A DNA stretch of 64,000 bases, taken from the NCBI RefSeq assembly GCF_020524165.1, contig NZ_JAIVKU010000005.1, forward strand, positions 186,001-250,000. The letters are read 5' to 3'. A program made the position numbers and the translations under genes. Shown piece after piece: positions 17,030-24,993 of the stretch. This DNA comes from Guptibacillus hwajinpoensis. Its GTDB lineage: Bacteria; Bacillota; Bacilli; Bacillales; Guptibacillaceae. The notes below the pieces were generated by a model. It had not been told where the DNA came from and did not search any database. It was given only the letters and a program-made list of their open reading frames with translations. The stretch's first letter is position 1. The number at the start of each line of letters is the position of its first letter.

Positions 17030-18076
17030 TTATACAACCGTGGTTTGATTTGAACCATTTAATAAATTTAAGTACTCCTGGCGCTTCTTCCAGATTTGAT
17101 TTGGTTCAGGCATATAGTGATTCCAGATTCCCTCCATCATCTTAAGCAGATCGGGATCTGTCACGCATATACCATCAAACCCTTCTACGGCTTCACGCGT
17201 TCCCTGTTCAAAAAGATCTGCATTTGTGTTTCTTTCACTAGCAAGACCTTCTCGTATCACGTGTGTTTTTCGCTTGTGACCGATACTGATTACGTACCTT
17301 GCGACGTCCGTTATCCCCCTGCCATCTTCTGCTACTAAATGAATCCCAGCACAATGATCACGCAACTCATAAAGTATTTCTTCTAAGTGATGAACGTTTT
17401 CCCCTGTAATGGAGATACTCGCTTTAATGGTTCCTTCTTTTAAATTCTGTTCTCTTTCTAAATAAGAAATCAATGTATTCCACCATCGTGCTTCTTCATA
17501 AGTCGCCAGCCCTTTTAAGCAAAGATATGGAGCTGAACCATTCCTTACTAATGTTTCGGTATGATGAAAGATATAAAGACCAAAATCCACAAGGCTAGCT
17601 GATAGACATAAACCATTTAGATCGTCATTTCTTCTCCAGTCAGAAGGGGTAATCATGACGGCCATTGGTTTCGGAACGGTGTGGAAAAAATTCTGATGAA
17701 TAAACTTCTTCACAAGTTCCTGTGCGTTCAAACGATCATTAAGAGACAACGACTCATAGGAATAATCAGCTATGAAAAGATTGGTCCCAGGTTGCCGGGA
17801 GTCCAATACTGTTTCTATATTAGTGGCTGAACTTTTGAGAATGACGCGTCGATCTTGAAGATCTTTTCGAACAGGCTTAACTTCCCAATTCGCATTCCTT
17901 ATCTGCTGAGTTTCCGTCAGCTGCTTACTTTCGACGAATGTTCGATGTTGCTGTTCGTCTAACTGTTGCAGATCTTGATGAAAGCGACGATGGAGCTTCT
18001 CTAAAAACACCATCGCCTCCTGTGTCAGTAAGCTACTTCTATGAACGTTAGCGCTTTCAATCACTTCATCAAGCAC
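17030..18076 (-). CDS. Degenerate malate synthase-like protein (pseudoenzyme)
   Basis: A 348-aa protein (GTG start, SD AGGAGGGG). It is clearly related to malate synthase A: 'ANWEVKPVRKDLQDRRV', 'VDFGLYIFHHTETLVRNGS', 'ATYEEARWWNTLISYLER', 'EGTIKAS' and 'EEILYELRDHCAGIH' all match blocks of AceB. However, it is about 180 aa shorter than AceB. The family's catalytic Arg segment, the Mg-binding Glu and the 'GRWDY' Asp block are replaced or missing, and the C-terminal domain with the catalytic base is absent. It should not make malate. Position directly before aceA suggests a partner or regulatory role. Confidence 0.75.
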   Translation of the reverse strand: MLDEVIESANVHRSSLLTQEAMVFLEKLHRRFHQDLQQLDEQQHRTFVESKQLTETQQIRNANWEVKPVRKDLQDRRVILKSSATNIETVLDSRQPGTNLFIADYSYESLSLNDRLNAQELVKKFIHQNFFHTVPKPMAVMITPSDWRRNDDLNGLCLSASLVDFGLYIFHHTETLVRNGSAPYLCLKGLATYEEARWWNTLISYLEREQNLKEGTIKASISITGENVHHLEEILYELRDHCAGIHLVAEDGRGITDVARYVISIGHKRKTHVIREGLASERNTNADLFEQGTREAVEGFDGICVTDPDLLKMMEGIWNHYMPEPNQIWKKRQEYLNLLNGSNQTTVV

Positions 18077-18087
18077 AGCTTCCCCTC

Positions 18088-18234
18088 CTATTCAAGTCTT
18101 CCGCTACTGTTACAGCGATGACAACCAATGCACCCTTCTCCTTCGCAGTGGTGACAGCCTTCACTCTTTCTTTCTTTCCCATGACAATGTGGACATTCAA
18201 GCTCGCCATTTCCATAACAAGTGTAACAATCCAT
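18088..18234 (-). CDS. 48-aa DnaJ-type zinc-finger microprotein
   Basis: A short ORF with SD GGAGGG 8-9 nt before the ATG at 18234. The product starts 'MDCYTCYGNGELECPHCHG' and continues with 'GCHHCEGEGCIGCHRCNSS'. It has four CxxC pairs with the G-x-G spacing of DnaJ/YuiA zinc fingers and probably binds two Zn ions. Its TAG stop is part of the SD of the next gene, so it is translationally linked to the malate-synthase-like gene. Function unknown; a chaperone-like or metal-sensing adaptor is inference. Confidence 0.8.
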   Translation of the reverse strand: MDCYTCYGNGELECPHCHGKERKSEGCHHCEGEGCIGCHRCNSSGRLE

Positions 18235-18250
18235 TTTTAATTCCCTCCAT

Positions 18251-18312
18251 CTGTTATAATACAATTTGTTTTATTTGTTAGTATTATATAACAACTTTTC
18301 AAAAGTGTTCAA
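18251..18312 (-). promoter_or_regulatory. Promoter and inverted-repeat operators of the aceA operon
   Basis: Minus-strand -35 TTGAAC (18307-18312) and -10 TATAAT (18283-18288) with an 18-nt spacer. The spacer holds a near-palindrome with the core CTTTTCAAAAG (18290-18309). A second inverted repeat, TGTTATAATAC (18252-18262) with GTATTATATAACA (18281-18293), straddles the -10 and start region. Both could bind a repressor. No obvious cre site was seen. Confidence 0.5.
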
Positions 18313-18399
18313 CCTTTTTTTAGAAAATTTTAAAAACTTGTGATTATGACAAAGTACTGCCTTTAGCAAGTTCTTTTTCGAACTTTATTTGTGTCCAAA

Positions 18400-18428
18400 C
18401 AAAAAAACGCGTGCTATACACGCGTTTT
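18400..18428 (-). terminator. Terminator of the DinB gene
   Basis: AAAACGCGTG pairs with CACGCGTTTT (18404-18413 with 18419-18428), followed by U on the minus strand. Confidence 0.85.
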
Positions 18429-18437
18429 ACTCTGTTA

Positions 18438-18935
18438 TCATACAGTTTCTTTTTTCCAGAGTTCTTTCATTCCCTGGGCTCGTTTGATTCCACTAATTGT
18501 TCCAAGATGAAGATTTTCGTGGTTCATTAAAAATAACAGAAGCTCTCCAATGGTTTCGAGTTTCAAATAAGACCCGATTGAAAATTCACTCTGTAGTGGA
18601 TCGTTTAATTTACCATCCAATTCGTTCATCCGAGTATTCTGTTCTAGTAAGTGGTGCTTTATTTCACTAAGTAATGGCGGAGTTTCCGTCCATTCGTCCG
18701 GCCTCGTACCAGCTTTGAATAGTGTAGTGTAAGAAACTGGGAGATTATTTTGTATTTCAGTAAAACGACTTAAAGCAAACTCGGCCGTTACCAGAATATG
18801 ACCCAAATTCCATCGAACTGTATTTGTAAAACCTTCAGGAAGACGATCGGCTTGCTCTTCAGTCGTTGCCTCTAAAGCTTGAATCGTACGGTAACGCCAA
18901 AACGTAAATTGCTTTAACAGTTGAGAATCATTCAT
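18438..18935 (-). CDS. DinB family protein
   Basis: A 165-aa four-helix protein of the DinB/YfiT-like metalloenzyme fold, often thiol S-transferases or stress-induced proteins. Metal-ligand histidines are visible in 'VRWNLGHILVTAEFAL' and 'FLMNHENLHLGTISGIKRA'. The ATG at 18935 is chosen, because SD AAAGGCGG is well spaced and the family starts there. It is downstream of the M48-ankyrin gene with a 52-bp gap, possibly one transcript. Confidence 0.85.
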   Translation of the reverse strand: MNDSQLLKQFTFWRYRTIQALEATTEEQADRLPEGFTNTVRWNLGHILVTAEFALSRFTEIQNNLPVSYTTLFKAGTRPDEWTETPPLLSEIKHHLLEQNTRMNELDGKLNDPLQSEFSIGSYLKLETIGELLLFLMNHENLHLGTISGIKRAQGMKELWKKETV

Positions 18936-18987
18936 TTCAATACCGCCTTTCGTATCATTTATTAAGTGGGCTTTCCTCTTCAATGCA

Positions 18988-20376
18988 CTATTCTGAAAGA
19001 AGCCTAATATCTTCATCGTTGCCTGCATCTGCGGCATAGTCCATAGCTGAATAACCTGATTCATCTACATGATAAGGATCCGCTCCGCCAGAAAGGAGTA
19101 TCTCATAAATTTCTTCACGATTCTCCGGCTCCATATAAGCTGTATATATGAGCGATGTCCAACCATCTTGATCCATAAGATTCGGATCTGCGCCAGCTTC
19201 AAGAAGAAGTTCAACTTTAGTAACATCACCATTTCGACTGGTGATCATTAAAGGGCTGATTCCATATAAATCTACGGCATTAGGCTCCATCCCGAGATCC
19301 AGTAACGACTCAAGCATCTGCTCCTTCTCCGGATACTGTGCCGCATAATGTAGCGCATTCCAACCATCCGAATCAATAGCCTCCAAATTACCTGCTGAAA
19401 TGTGTGATTCGAATTCTTCTTCATCTTGTGACATAATGGCCTCCATCAATGGGGTTACCCCAGTAACTTCACCATCAGTAAATGTCCTTTCCTCTTCACT
19501 CACAGAAGCTAGCGACGGAATCATGATCGAAGCAACGACGGCTGATCCAACGCCACCTACTATGAATAGAAAAGCAACAAGTGAAAGAATGAGTATTTTC
19601 TTACGAGGAGCGGGAAAATACGTCTTTTCACGCATCGTCATAAAAGTCTCAACTGCTGCGATGCGTTTTGGTAGAGGGGGATGAGTAGAAAGCAGCTCAC
19701 TTAGCCATACAAAAAAACTTTTCTCTGTTTGGAGCTGCTCGATATAGACATCCTTGTTAACACTTTGATACAAACGCTTTCCTACAGCGAGAATCATTAA
19801 GGCATTTCCTGCACGCTCACCGCTCTTAATATAGTGAGCTCCCATTCGATCACATGTAAATTCACATGCCCTTGAATAAGCAGAACCTAGAAACGGCACA
19901 AGATTTCCTGGCAAAAGAAGAAGTTGTTTCATGATATGATTGCGTTTAATGTGTGCTAGTTCATGAGCAAGAATAAACGTGACCTCTTCTTCCGCTTCTT
20001 CTTCAATCAGCTCAAAAATATCAGAATAAAGCACGACGAAATTTCTTCCTAATAATCGTGTCGCAAATGCATTTAAGATCCCAGCAGATTCAATCACATA
20101 AACATTAGGAGCTTTTAGAATGTCCATCTCCCTACATAACTCTTGTACCGTTTGATGAATGAAAGGATACTGGCTATCTGATATCTTCACACCGTTGCTT
20201 CGAATTTGTCCAAGAAACAGCCCATTACTCATGAAAGAAATAAACCAGAGAACCAGGATAATCACAACCCCAATGACAGAAAACAGCAGAAAAAGATAAG
20301 CCATGATGCTAAAAACGAGTAAGATAACAAAAAGAGATGTTTCAGAGTTTGAAGTTAATTGTTTCGAATCATTCAT
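18988..20376 (-). CDS. M48 membrane metalloprotease fused to ankyrin repeats
   Basis: A 462-aa protein. Hydrophobic helices lie at ~13-50. The M48 peptidase domain has the zinc motif HELAH at residues 138-142 and the downstream 'ACEFTCDRMGAHY' providing the third ligand region. A further membrane helix lies at ~262-290. The C-terminal ~140 residues carry about four ankyrin repeats ('DGWNALHYAAQYPE', 'YGISPLMITSRNGD', 'LLLEAGADPNLMDQDGWTSL', 'ILLSGGADPYHVDESGYSAM'). HtpX/Ste24-type proteases do membrane protein quality control. The ankyrin tail is unusual and may select substrates. The SD is weak. Confidence 0.85.
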   Translation of the reverse strand: MNDSKQLTSNSETSLFVILLVFSIMAYLFLLFSVIGVVIILVLWFISFMSNGLFLGQIRSNGVKISDSQYPFIHQTVQELCREMDILKAPNVYVIESAGILNAFATRLLGRNFVVLYSDIFELIEEEAEEEVTFILAHELAHIKRNHIMKQLLLLPGNLVPFLGSAYSRACEFTCDRMGAHYIKSGERAGNALMILAVGKRLYQSVNKDVYIEQLQTEKSFFVWLSELLSTHPPLPKRIAAVETFMTMREKTYFPAPRKKILILSLVAFLFIVGGVGSAVVASIMIPSLASVSEEERTFTDGEVTGVTPLMEAIMSQDEEEFESHISAGNLEAIDSDGWNALHYAAQYPEKEQMLESLLDLGMEPNAVDLYGISPLMITSRNGDVTKVELLLEAGADPNLMDQDGWTSLIYTAYMEPENREEIYEILLSGGADPYHVDESGYSAMDYAADAGNDEDIRLLSE

Positions 20377-20457
20377 TCTACTGTCACATAATTCCTTTCT
20401 TAAAGAGATATGTTCAGTATACTGAATTTTCCATTAGAGTGTATATGCTTTTCCAAC

Positions 20458-20485
20458 AAAAAAACACTCTATAAGAGTGTTTTTC
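20458..20485 (-). terminator. Terminator of the thioredoxin gene
   Basis: Stem ACACTCT/AGAGTGT (20464-20470 with 20474-20480) is followed by a U run on the minus strand. Confidence 0.85.
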
Positions 20486-20813
20486 AGTCCAATATCGAAA
20501 CAATACGATTCAGCGAAGAACGGAACGATTCTATATTTACAAACCGTGCTTCTCTTATGCTTTCCTTTCCATTCACATAAAGAAGCAGGACGGGAATTGT
20601 AAACACAGAAAACGCACCAGCCGCTGCTGGAATTTCATGAACGTTGAGCTTTTCTCGCTTTATTTGTGGGAAATCCTTCAGTACTTCTTCTACCTGAGGC
20701 AACAGTGCATGACACACCGAGCAGTTCGTTCCGTATAAGTACAGAAAGTAAAGGCGATTCTTTTCGATTCCTTCTTTCGCCTCATCAAGGGTAATTTGTT
20801 TCAGCTTGCTCAC
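20484..20813 (-). CDS. Thioredoxin family protein
   Basis: A 109-aa thioredoxin-fold protein with active site 'TNCSVCHALLPQVEEVL' (CSVC instead of CGPC) and the cis-Pro block 'FTIPVLLLYVNGK'. It resembles YtpP/YdbP-type accessory thioredoxins rather than TrxA. It lies 21 nt after the DUF1206 gene on the same strand, so is probably co-transcribed. The atypical dipeptide suggests a special redox partner. Confidence 0.88.
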   Translation of the reverse strand: MSKLKQITLDEAKEGIEKNRLYFLYLYGTNCSVCHALLPQVEEVLKDFPQIKREKLNVHEIPAAAGAFSVFTIPVLLLYVNGKESIREARFVNIESFRSSLNRIVSILD

Positions 20814-20834
20814 CTTCTAACTCTATGATCGTGA

Positions 20835-21674
20835 TTAAGAAAGATTCATTCGTCTATTCTTTCCTTTAACAAACATAAAAATGCCGTAAGCAATAAATCC
20901 AATGGCTACTAAACCAAGCAATATCGCACCGTATGGCTGTTTTGCTAATTCTGCAAGTGCACCATCAAGTCCTTTTGTTTTATCAGGATTAGCTGAAATC
21001 GCAGTCTGGATAAAGAAAACACCCATCATTATAAAGACAATACCACGAGCCGCAAGACCAATTTGGCCAGCACGCTTGCCCCACCATTCTTCCTGATTAT
21101 GCATTTCATATTGTTTTAGCTGTTTCATGAAAGATTTCTTATATCCTCTAATTACCTGATAAATGCCAAATCCAATAAAACCTAAACCGATAAATCCAAT
21201 AATCCACTGACCAAAAGGCTGTTCTAATAGTTTAGCAGACATCGATTGTTTCCCGCCTGAAGATGAACTTCCGGCTCGTGTAATAATTGAAACAGCGTTA
21301 TAAGCAAGGAATAAATGAATAATGCCAGCGCCAAAAAATCCAATGCGAATTAAAATACCTTTCGTATCGTTTCCATAATTATCGGGATCCTTAATCGCTT
21401 GGAGCCCTTTCCATACAGAGTAACCGATTAATCCTACAATAAGTACCCATAAAAGAGCTTCTCCAAAAGGTTTTCCAGCAATTGTTACGAATGCCCCTTT
21501 TGAATCTGTGGTTTTTCCTCCAGGACCAAGCGCTGCCTGAAATGCTAGAATTCCAATAATTAAATACACCACACCTTTTGCTGCGTACCCCATTCTTGCT
21601 AGCCCTCTAATCCAGGGTTTTACATCGTTTGATGCCTGTTTTGCTTTGTGTTTTGCTGCTGTACCTGTTTCCAT
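20835..21674 (-). CDS. DUF1206 integral membrane protein
   Basis: A 279-aa protein of three tandem DUF1206 units, each a pair of Gly-rich transmembrane helices. The units start 'RGLARMGYAAKGVVYLIIG', 'ILIRIGFFGAGIIHLFLAY' and 'AGQIGLAARGIVFIMMGV'. The ATG at 21674 follows SD GGAAGGGG; upstream in-frame starts lack one. Function of DUF1206 is unknown. It shares a transcript with a thioredoxin-like gene. Confidence 0.88.
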   Translation of the reverse strand: METGTAAKHKAKQASNDVKPWIRGLARMGYAAKGVVYLIIGILAFQAALGPGGKTTDSKGAFVTIAGKPFGEALLWVLIVGLIGYSVWKGLQAIKDPDNYGNDTKGILIRIGFFGAGIIHLFLAYNAVSIITRAGSSSSGGKQSMSAKLLEQPFGQWIIGFIGLGFIGFGIYQVIRGYKKSFMKQLKQYEMHNQEEWWGKRAGQIGLAARGIVFIMMGVFFIQTAISANPDKTKGLDGALAELAKQPYGAILLGLVAIGFIAYGIFMFVKGKNRRMNLS

Positions 21675-21798
21675 CTCAATTCCCCTTCCGTATACTCGAA
21701 TCATTTATCCTCTCTCTCTATTCCCAGTTATCATTACTTTCAATCTAAAAGGGTATGATTTTCTCTATCCATTATTAGGGATATTTATCTTAGCTATA

Positions 21799-21842
21799 AA
21801 AAAATAGCCCTGTAAGCGAATCCAGCATTCGCTTACAGGGCT
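21799..21842 (-). terminator. Terminator of the mnt operon
   Basis: A perfect 16-bp stem (21806-21821 with 21827-21842, loop CCAGC) is followed on the minus strand by a U-rich tail. It lies ~120 nt after the mntD stop, so the mRNA has a long 3' UTR. Confidence 0.85.
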
Positions 21843-21960
21843 GCTAATTGAGGAGATAGACTTGTGGGCACAAGCTATCGCGTTTCTTTACTATACTATA
21901 GATCACCAAATTTTCATATAGTTTCGAATCATTTCTTTTCTGATTCATCGCGTTAAACAG

Positions 21961-22845
21961 TTAAGTTCGCTCAGAAATAATGCTTTTCCTTGCAAGTAGC
22001 TTTGACAATAAGCCGTGTCGCGGCGATAGAATAAATGCTGTGGCGAAAATCAGTCCTGCAATCGAGGCCATTGATCCCGAGATAGAAATATTCCATACAA
22101 GTGCAGCATAATAACCCCCTATTGCTGAAAGGACACCAATCACTGCACTAATCAAAAGCATCACGAGCAACTTATCTGTCAATAGATAGGCAGTAGCTCC
22201 TGGTACAATTAACATGGCAACGACAAGGATCGCTCCAACGCTATCAAAAGAAGCAACCGTCGTAATGGAAACCATCGACATTAACAAATAGTGAATGAAC
22301 ATGACGGGAATTCCAATAGCTGTAGCCATCGCTGGATCAAATGAACTGATCTTAATCTCTTTATAAAAAAGAAAGATCAAAATCAGATTAATAATCAGCA
22401 CAATTCCAAGCATCCAAACGGCTGATGGACCTAGATCCACTCCACCAATCGTCAAGGTATTCCATGGAATAAATGTAATTTCTCCCATTAAAGCATGATT
22501 AACATCAAGGTGGACTTTACCAGCAAAAGCTGACAACAGGATTACACCAAATGCAAATAAAGAAGTGAAAACAACGCCGATTGCTGCATCGGACTGTACC
22601 CCACTAGAATGGAGCACCTGCACTAGAAAAGCAGTCAACAATCCGATAATCCCTGCACCAATTAGCATATAAATGCCTTCTAATGAATGACTAACAAGGT
22701 AAGCAAGCACGATGCCAAGCAAAACGGTATGGCTAATGGCATCAGCAAGCATCGCCATTTTTCTTAATATTAGAAAACACCCAATGATGCCACATGATAC
22801 ACCTACAAGCGATCCCGTAAGCATAATCCATGCTCCATAACTCAT
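21961..22845 (-). CDS. mntD: Manganese ABC transporter permease MntD
   Basis: A 294-aa ABC-3 family permease with 8-9 hydrophobic helices and the family block 'FDSVGAILVVAMLIVPGATA'. It forms the Mn(II) channel with MntC. Its start codon overlaps the mntC stop by 4 bp (ATGA), indicating translational coupling. It is last gene of mntABCD. Confidence 0.92.
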   Translation of the reverse strand: MSYGAWIMLTGSLVGVSCGIIGCFLILRKMAMLADAISHTVLLGIVLAYLVSHSLEGIYMLIGAGIIGLLTAFLVQVLHSSGVQSDAAIGVVFTSLFAFGVILLSAFAGKVHLDVNHALMGEITFIPWNTLTIGGVDLGPSAVWMLGIVLIINLILIFLFYKEIKISSFDPAMATAIGIPVMFIHYLLMSMVSITTVASFDSVGAILVVAMLIVPGATAYLLTDKLLVMLLISAVIGVLSAIGGYYAALVWNISISGSMASIAGLIFATAFILSPRHGLLSKLLARKSIISERT

Positions 22846-24206
22846 AGTGACTTCACCTCTTTCTTGCGTTTTTTCGCACTTTGAGATGAATTTTCCTTGC
22901 GAAACGTTTCTCCCTTACCAAAATATTTGGGCGCAAGCTTTGGTGTCCGCTCATGAATAGCCATCAGTTGTTCAAGCTCCTTAAGAGTGGATGAATCAAT
23001 ATTTCTATAGTCCCAAACATCATTCGCAGCGAATTGAAGAGAAGCGAATTTCATTTCATACATGGTATATATCTCAAATAAGCGATTATTGAATACAATC
23101 TCATAAGCTTTAGATCCGCCAGACTCTGTTAAGGACCACATGTCTTTTATATGATGAACATAACCTTCTTTTTGAAGTCGTTTTAGATTGGAATCAAGCT
23201 TCCGAACCGTCATTTTTCTTCGAGAGAGAAGAGCTTCCTTTGAGAAACGAATTTTTTTGTTCGTTATGCTTACTTCTTCGGAAAGATCGTACAGCGTTTG
23301 AAGGACGGTTTCTCTCGCAACGATTTTACGTATTCGATAGAGCTTTAATCCTTTTGATACTAAACCTCGATGTGGAGCAAAGATAAGTGAGATTAAAAAG
23401 ATGACGGTTGCTGCAAGAACAATGACTGGCCCCGTTGGAAGTCGATTTGCCATCGAACTTAATATCGTTCCGAGCATACCTGACAATGCTCCGATCGTCC
23501 CAGCGACGATGACCATGCGATCAAGTCGATCCGTCCAATATCTTGCCGAAATGGCAGGAGTGATCAGCATGGCTGCCATTAAAATAACCCCAACTGCTTG
23601 AAGTCCAATCACAACAGCACTCACGATTAAGGTCATTAACAGTCCATTTAGAAGTCCCGTCGGTAACCCAATCCCTTTTGCGAATTGACGATCAAAAGTA
23701 AACAACTTTAATTCCTTAAACAATAACCAAGTAACAAGCAGGAGCACGATAGCTATGGCAGAAATGACGCGAACATCATTTCCTACAAGTGACGCTGCCT
23801 GACCAAAAATAAAGTCATCTAGCCCACTTTGATTTCCATTTTCAGTTTGTGCAATCTTTGTTAGTAAAACAATACCAAACCCGAAAAAAACTGATAGAAC
23901 AAGCCCAATCGCCGTATCTTCCTTGATGCGAGAATGGTTAATAATGACCTGAATAAAATAGGTTGCCAGCAAACCAGATAACGCTGCGCCAACCAAAAAC
24001 CACCCAATCGATTTGGTTCCATAGAGTAAGAAGGCTAGACAAATGCCAGGAAGGGCAGCATGTGCCATCGCATCACCTATCAAACTTTGCTTTCGTAAAA
24101 GCGCAAAACTTCCAAGAACACCACTTGCAATCCCGAGAAGAATTGTGCCTAAAAGGACCCACTGCGTGTTGGCATCTTGTAATGTTGAAAGTAATTCATA
24201 AAACAT
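22842..24206 (-). CDS. mntC: Manganese ABC transporter permease MntC with C-terminal winged-helix extension
   Basis: A 454-aa protein. Residues 1-~290 are an ABC-3 permease ('LQAVGVILMAAMLITPAISA'). Residues ~300-400 are a cytoplasmic helical region like a DtxR-type winged helix ('SRRKMTVRKLDSNLKRLQKE' and 'GYVHHIKDMWSLTESGG'). The last ~35 residues are Lys-rich. Bacillus MntC has the same type of extension, so this is family-typical. It could sense metal or bind DNA; that is inference. Confidence 0.92.
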   Translation of the reverse strand: MFYELLSTLQDANTQWVLLGTILLGIASGVLGSFALLRKQSLIGDAMAHAALPGICLAFLLYGTKSIGWFLVGAALSGLLATYFIQVIINHSRIKEDTAIGLVLSVFFGFGIVLLTKIAQTENGNQSGLDDFIFGQAASLVGNDVRVISAIAIVLLLVTWLLFKELKLFTFDRQFAKGIGLPTGLLNGLLMTLIVSAVVIGLQAVGVILMAAMLITPAISARYWTDRLDRMVIVAGTIGALSGMLGTILSSMANRLPTGPVIVLAATVIFLISLIFAPHRGLVSKGLKLYRIRKIVARETVLQTLYDLSEEVSITNKKIRFSKEALLSRRKMTVRKLDSNLKRLQKEGYVHHIKDMWSLTESGGSKAYEIVFNNRLFEIYTMYEMKFASLQFAANDVWDYRNIDSSTLKELEQLMAIHERTPKLAPKYFGKGETFRKENSSQSAKKRKKEVKSL

Positions 24207-24218
24207 ACCTGGTCCCCC

Positions 24219-24980
24219 CTAAGGCTGCACCACATAGGAAGGACTAACCTGAGTATCAAGAAAGGCTAGACGACCTCCATATGTTTTTTGTAAGTGATCG
24301 ACTGTAAACACTTCTTCTGTTGGTCCAAGCGCAATTTTTCGCTTATTTAAGAGAAGTGTCCAATCAAAATACTCTTTGACCGTCTGTAAATCATGGTGCA
24401 CAACAAGGACTGTTTTCCCCTGTGCTTTTAACTCATTTAATAACGAAATGATTGCTTTCTCCGTTGCAGCATCCACCCCTACAAATGGTTCATCCATGAA
24501 GTAAACCGTTGCATCTTGAGCAAGAGCTCTTGCGAGAAAAACTCTTTGCTGTTGCCCCCCTGACAGTTGGCTAATCTGCCGACCGGCATATTCTTTCATT
24601 CCTACTTTATCTAGGGCTTGCATGGCAATAGCCGTATCCTTCTTTCCAGGTCGACGAAACCATCCAATATGCCCATATCTTCCCATTAAGACGACATCAA
24701 GAGCATTGGTCGGAAAATCCCAGTCGACCGACCCTCGCTGTGGGACATACCCGACTAACTTTCGTTGGGTACGATAAGCTTTACCATAGATCTCTACAGA
24801 CCCGGATGCCGTCGGAATCAATCCTAAAATAGCTTTAATAAGCGTTGATTTTCCCGCACCGTTCGGACCTACGACACCAATTAACTTTCCTTCAGGCATT
24901 TGAAATGTTACTTCTTGAAGAACCGGTTTACGATCATAGGCCACCGTTAAATTTGAAACTTGTATTGGATTCATTTTCAT
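24219..24980 (-). CDS. mntB: Manganese ABC transporter ATP-binding protein MntB
   Basis: A 253-aa ABC ATPase. Walker A 'GPNGAGKST', signature 'LSGGQQQRVFLARAL' and Walker B 'ATVYFMDEPFVGVD' are intact, with H-loop 'VVHHDL'. It energises Mn(II) uptake through MntCD. It lies 12 nt before mntC and 13 nt after mntA. Confidence 0.94.
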   Translation of the reverse strand: MKMNPIQVSNLTVAYDRKPVLQEVTFQMPEGKLIGVVGPNGAGKSTLIKAILGLIPTASGSVEIYGKAYRTQRKLVGYVPQRGSVDWDFPTNALDVVLMGRYGHIGWFRRPGKKDTAIAMQALDKVGMKEYAGRQISQLSGGQQQRVFLARALAQDATVYFMDEPFVGVDAATEKAIISLLNELKAQGKTVLVVHHDLQTVKEYFDWTLLLNKRKIALGPTEEVFTVDHLQKTYGGRLAFLDTQVSPSYVVQP

Positions 24981-24993
24981 ATTCCCCTCTCTT

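Noticed and set aside
17030-18076. Annotating this gene as functional malate synthase
   Set aside because: Overall similarity is clear, but the metal ligands, the catalytic base and the C-terminal domain are missing, so an enzymatic call would be misleading.
22842-24206. MntC C-terminal extension as a novel fusion
   Set aside because: Bacillus MntC proteins of similar length carry the same type of extension, so this is family-typical.
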